This document shows, in pieces, positions 46,444 to 48,740 of a stretch of 48,740 nucleotides of DNA (position 1 is its first letter; each line of letters opens with the position of its first letter). The translations under genes and the position numbers were made by a program. This DNA comes from CAVXFS01 sp963761115 (lineage in GTDB: Bacteria; Pseudomonadota; Gammaproteobacteria; Burkholderiales; Gallionellaceae). The stretch is taken from positions 1 through 48,740 of the forward strand of contig CAVXFS010000002.1 of NCBI GenBank assembly GCA_963761115.1. The letters are read 5' to 3'. The notes below the pieces were generated by a model that saw only the letters and a list, made by a program, of their open reading frames with translations, made no database searches and was not told where the DNA came from.

Positions 46444-47823
46444 CTAGCTTCGGTAGCTGGCGTTGATTTTTACGTAGTCGTCAAGAGAGAAATCACAGGT
46501 CCAGACCTGGGCGGAAGCGGCGCCGCGACCGAGTGCCATACGGATGGTAATGTCACCTTGCTGCATCACGCCGCTGGCCATCTTCCTCGCGGTAACTGGC
46601 GGCGCGCGCCATTCTCGGCTACCAGAAGATGGTCGAGATAAAGCTTGAGTTGCTGGACGTCGAGATCGTCGACGATCTCCGGCATAGCCGATGGCGGCAA
46701 GGATACAGCCGGCCGAGGGTGGGGTCGGAGGCGAAAAATGCCGTCTTGACCAGGAGGAAAAAGAGGAGGAGGGTGCGCGCGCGCGCGCGCCACGGCATAG
46801 GCGATCTGCTTGCATTCGGCCGTGTTGGTGCAGCCCTTACCTTGATAGTAATGATTTACGCTCACTCTCTGTCGCCGGTGCCGCGATTGACGATGGCTTC
46901 TCGCGGGAGCAGCGTCGCGAGTTCGGTCACCGTGGCCTGCAATTGCACGAGGTCCGATGCGCTGACGGCGTGCGGCACACGCCGGTGCCGGTTGTGATCA
47001 CGGCGTTTTCAGTGCATCGTTGGTGGAAGTATCGCCATCCACAGTGATGCAGTTGAACGAGGCGTCTGCTGCCTGCTACCGCCGTCTACCCGCCGCCGCA
47101 ACAAGGGTTGCAGAGCGCGGCTGGCGTCGGTGGCGGGGATGGAGCCCGGCGTCGTTTCCCGGCCATCTTCAAATGATGATGTTGTACAGCCTTGTTTTGC
47201 CGGTGACGGTGGCATTGGTATGGTTTTGTGGGTGCGTGCCGGCAATGTTTGCTGCATTTTGCCTGGACACCGCCTTGGCGACAATGTCGGTGGTAGTGAT
47301 AGCTACATCACGGCGAGTCGTTGTTGAACCTTTTCGTTCCGGTCAGCCTTCAGGTCGGCGATCGCTTGTAAACCGCAATGATTTTATCGACAGGCAATGG
47401 TTCCGCCGCATGATGACGCCGGTCGAATATGGCGGCGCCTATGCTCCCGGCAGGCGGCAACCCGGCGGCCTCGCCGCCTCAAACGCGGGCGAGGAATTCT
47501 CGAGCACGCGGCCCGGCGCGGTGCCTGCCCTGCTCGCCGGTGCCTGTGTGCCGGCATTCGCATTGCCGGTCCTTGATCAGCAATGCACGAATATTTTACC
47601 CCGTTGTCGGGTGGATGGTCGCGTGCCACCGTAGACCGGCGCGGCGCAAAATCGGTTGGTGGTAAAGGCGCGCGCGCGCGGCAACCGTGCCGATGATCTC
47701 CAGTTTGATGACCAGCAGATCCTTGCGTTCGACACGCTTGATGTTAGCTTCCGCGACACCCAGCAGAATGCCGTTGACCGGCAATCGAGCAGCGGCTGCC
47801 GGACCGGAAAGGTTGACCGGCAT
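46444..47823 (-). CDS. argJ: Glutamate N-acetyltransferase/amino-acid acetyltransferase ArgJ, badly frameshifted
   Basis: Bifunctional arginine biosynthesis enzyme, self-cleaving. The N-terminus is clear: MPVNLSGPAAAARLPVNGIL followed by LGVAEANIKRVERKDLLVIK (47700-47823). Then NRFCAAPV is found in another frame near 47640. The C-terminus is also clear: QQGDITIRMALGRGAASAQV with WTCDFSLDDYVKINASYRS to the stop at 46444. The span of 1380 bases is longer than the about 1230 expected, in line with net insertions; a run of alternating GC at 46775-46791 lies inside. The self-cleavage threonine could not be located safely. Confidence 0.75.
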
Positions 47824-48397
47824 CAGAAGCGTCCGCCCTGCCGAAAAACGTAATTGTTGATTTCCATGGAATGCATGTTCATGCGTCACACGATACCATG
47901 CACATTGCGCACGATGCCGCGCATCACACTGGCGCCGCGTAATAGACAATAGCCAGCTGGTCAAACAAGATTCAAAAACGAACACAATGACAATAATACC
48001 TCACTATGTACTTGGCGACTACTGTTGCGCTTATCTGCATCACATTGCCGCCGAGCAATTCCTCTCGGCACTGCAATAATGCCTTATCGCCCCCGGCTTG
48101 AGCAGGTGCGGGCAGCGTCATCTGCTCTCCGCCCCGTAGTAGCCGTGGCTTCCACCTCGCCGCTACCGAGGATAGGCCATATATTCAGTTACATAAGCAG
48201 GATTCAAGATCGTTCACCCAGCTCTGTAATTACGCACGGTAATAAGCTTGCAACAGCTTCGATTTCGGAATCGCGCAATTCCTCGGTAAGGCTGAATACC
48301 AAGCTTGCAAATTGATACATAGTGGCATCGCATCGCCAGGCGGGCGCGCGGCGCGCGCGCAGGCGCGCGCGCGCGCGCGTCCGCTGGCAAAAAACTG
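47824..48397. other. 574-base gap between secA and argJ without a confident gene
   Basis: The two genes are usually close together in relatives, so this gap is longer than expected. A minus-strand fragment MYQFASLVFSLTEELRDSEIE (about 48250-48320) reads like protein but I do not recognise it. Alternating GC runs at 48343-48380 suggest poor sequence, so an annotated gene would not be safe. Confidence 0.4.
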
Positions 48398-48740
48398 TCA
48401 GGCCAGTTTGCCGTGACGGGGTATTTTTTCCCGGAACCGCAGGGCAGGGGTCATTGCGTCGCCTGGCGTCCGATTGTTTCGCCGTTTCTCCCTGACAAAT
48501 GAAGAAATGGCAGGTGTGCTTGTATTCCGGTTCGCCATTGGGCATATCACGAGTGCCTCTTGACGTGAATCGGCATGTGGTGGTATTGTACATTTCCTGG
48601 CGATTGGTCGGAGCTCTACCGCTTCAATGTCCTCCTGGCTGCTGCTGCGGATTTGCACCGTAACAGCATCTGGATCACGTCACTGATGGCCTCCAGCATG
48701 GTGGCGAACAATTCGAATGCTTCGCGCTTGTATCCTAGAT
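48398..48740 (-). CDS. secA: Protein translocase ATPase SecA, C-terminal part
   Basis: Only the 3' end is in the window; the gene continues beyond 48740. Visible: YKREAFELFATMLEAIS near 48680-48735, VQIRSSSQEDIEAVE near 48605-48655, and the C-terminal zinc/SecB-binding motif RNDPCP...SGKK-like residues with HGKLA at the stop (48398). Several indels separate these. SecA drives preprotein export through SecYEG. The order secA then argJ is common in betaproteobacteria and supports the call. Confidence 0.75.

Overview
The window looks like a chromosomal segment of a betaproteobacterium. Gene orders typical of that class include cyaY/lptM/lysA, zapB-like/zapA/6S RNA/EVE, and pilC/pilD/coaE/zapD/yacG followed by mutT-thiE/DUF815 on the other strand. 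The protein sequences and a cluster of four small c-type cytochromes suggest a Nitrosomonadales/Gallionellaceae-like relative, but that placement is inference and not proven here. No phage, insertion sequence, CRISPR array, tRNA or rRNA was found.

Layout. 1-300: two terminator hairpins flank an unexplained structured element. 300-7315 (+): lnt, a GIY-YIG gene, glyQ, glyS, gmhB, plsC and a YgjP-like metalloprotease form an envelope/translation block. 7461-9773: cyaY (-) faces lptM-lysA (+), followed by a Lys/Ala-repeat histone-like gene. 9959-13763 (-): mgtE, a TauE-like permease, an EVE protein, 6S RNA, zapA and a ZapB-like gene; several of these carry single-base indels. 13831-16218 (+): a cobalamin riboswitch and a BtuB-type receptor. 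16296-21280 (-): a complete branched-chain amino acid ABC transporter (livK, H, M, G, F). 21429-23293 (-): four tandem monoheme cytochromes c. 23418-27986 (-): a YyaL-like protein, an orphan ParA and ilvD. 28069-30070 (+): lgt and a Na+/H+ antiporter. 30217-37942 (+): a type IV pilus minor-pilin operon (pilE, fimT, pilV, pilW, pilX, pilY1). 38080-43246 (+): corC-like, pilC, pilD, coaE, zapD and yacG. 43219-48740 (-): mutT-thiE, a DUF815 ATPase, a Sel1-repeat protein, argJ and the 3' end of secA.

Sequence quality is uneven. From about 38.9 kb single-base frameshifts appear in conserved genes. From about 43.3 kb to the right end the sequence is so indel-rich that the genes can only be read by hopping frames, and it contains artefact-like runs: (AG)39, a 16-base G run and long alternating GC. 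The broken genes there are probably intact in the organism.

How the parts fit together: the minor pilins and PilY1 would prime and tip a type IV pilus, whose platform (PilC) and prepilin peptidase (PilD) are encoded just downstream; the ATPase pilB usually found between corC and pilC is missing. Lnt and Lgt (with SecA) process the lipoproteins visible here (LptM, LivK). The most unusual protein feature is a Gln-rich plus 18-cysteine repeat insertion inside the von Willebrand A region of PilY1.
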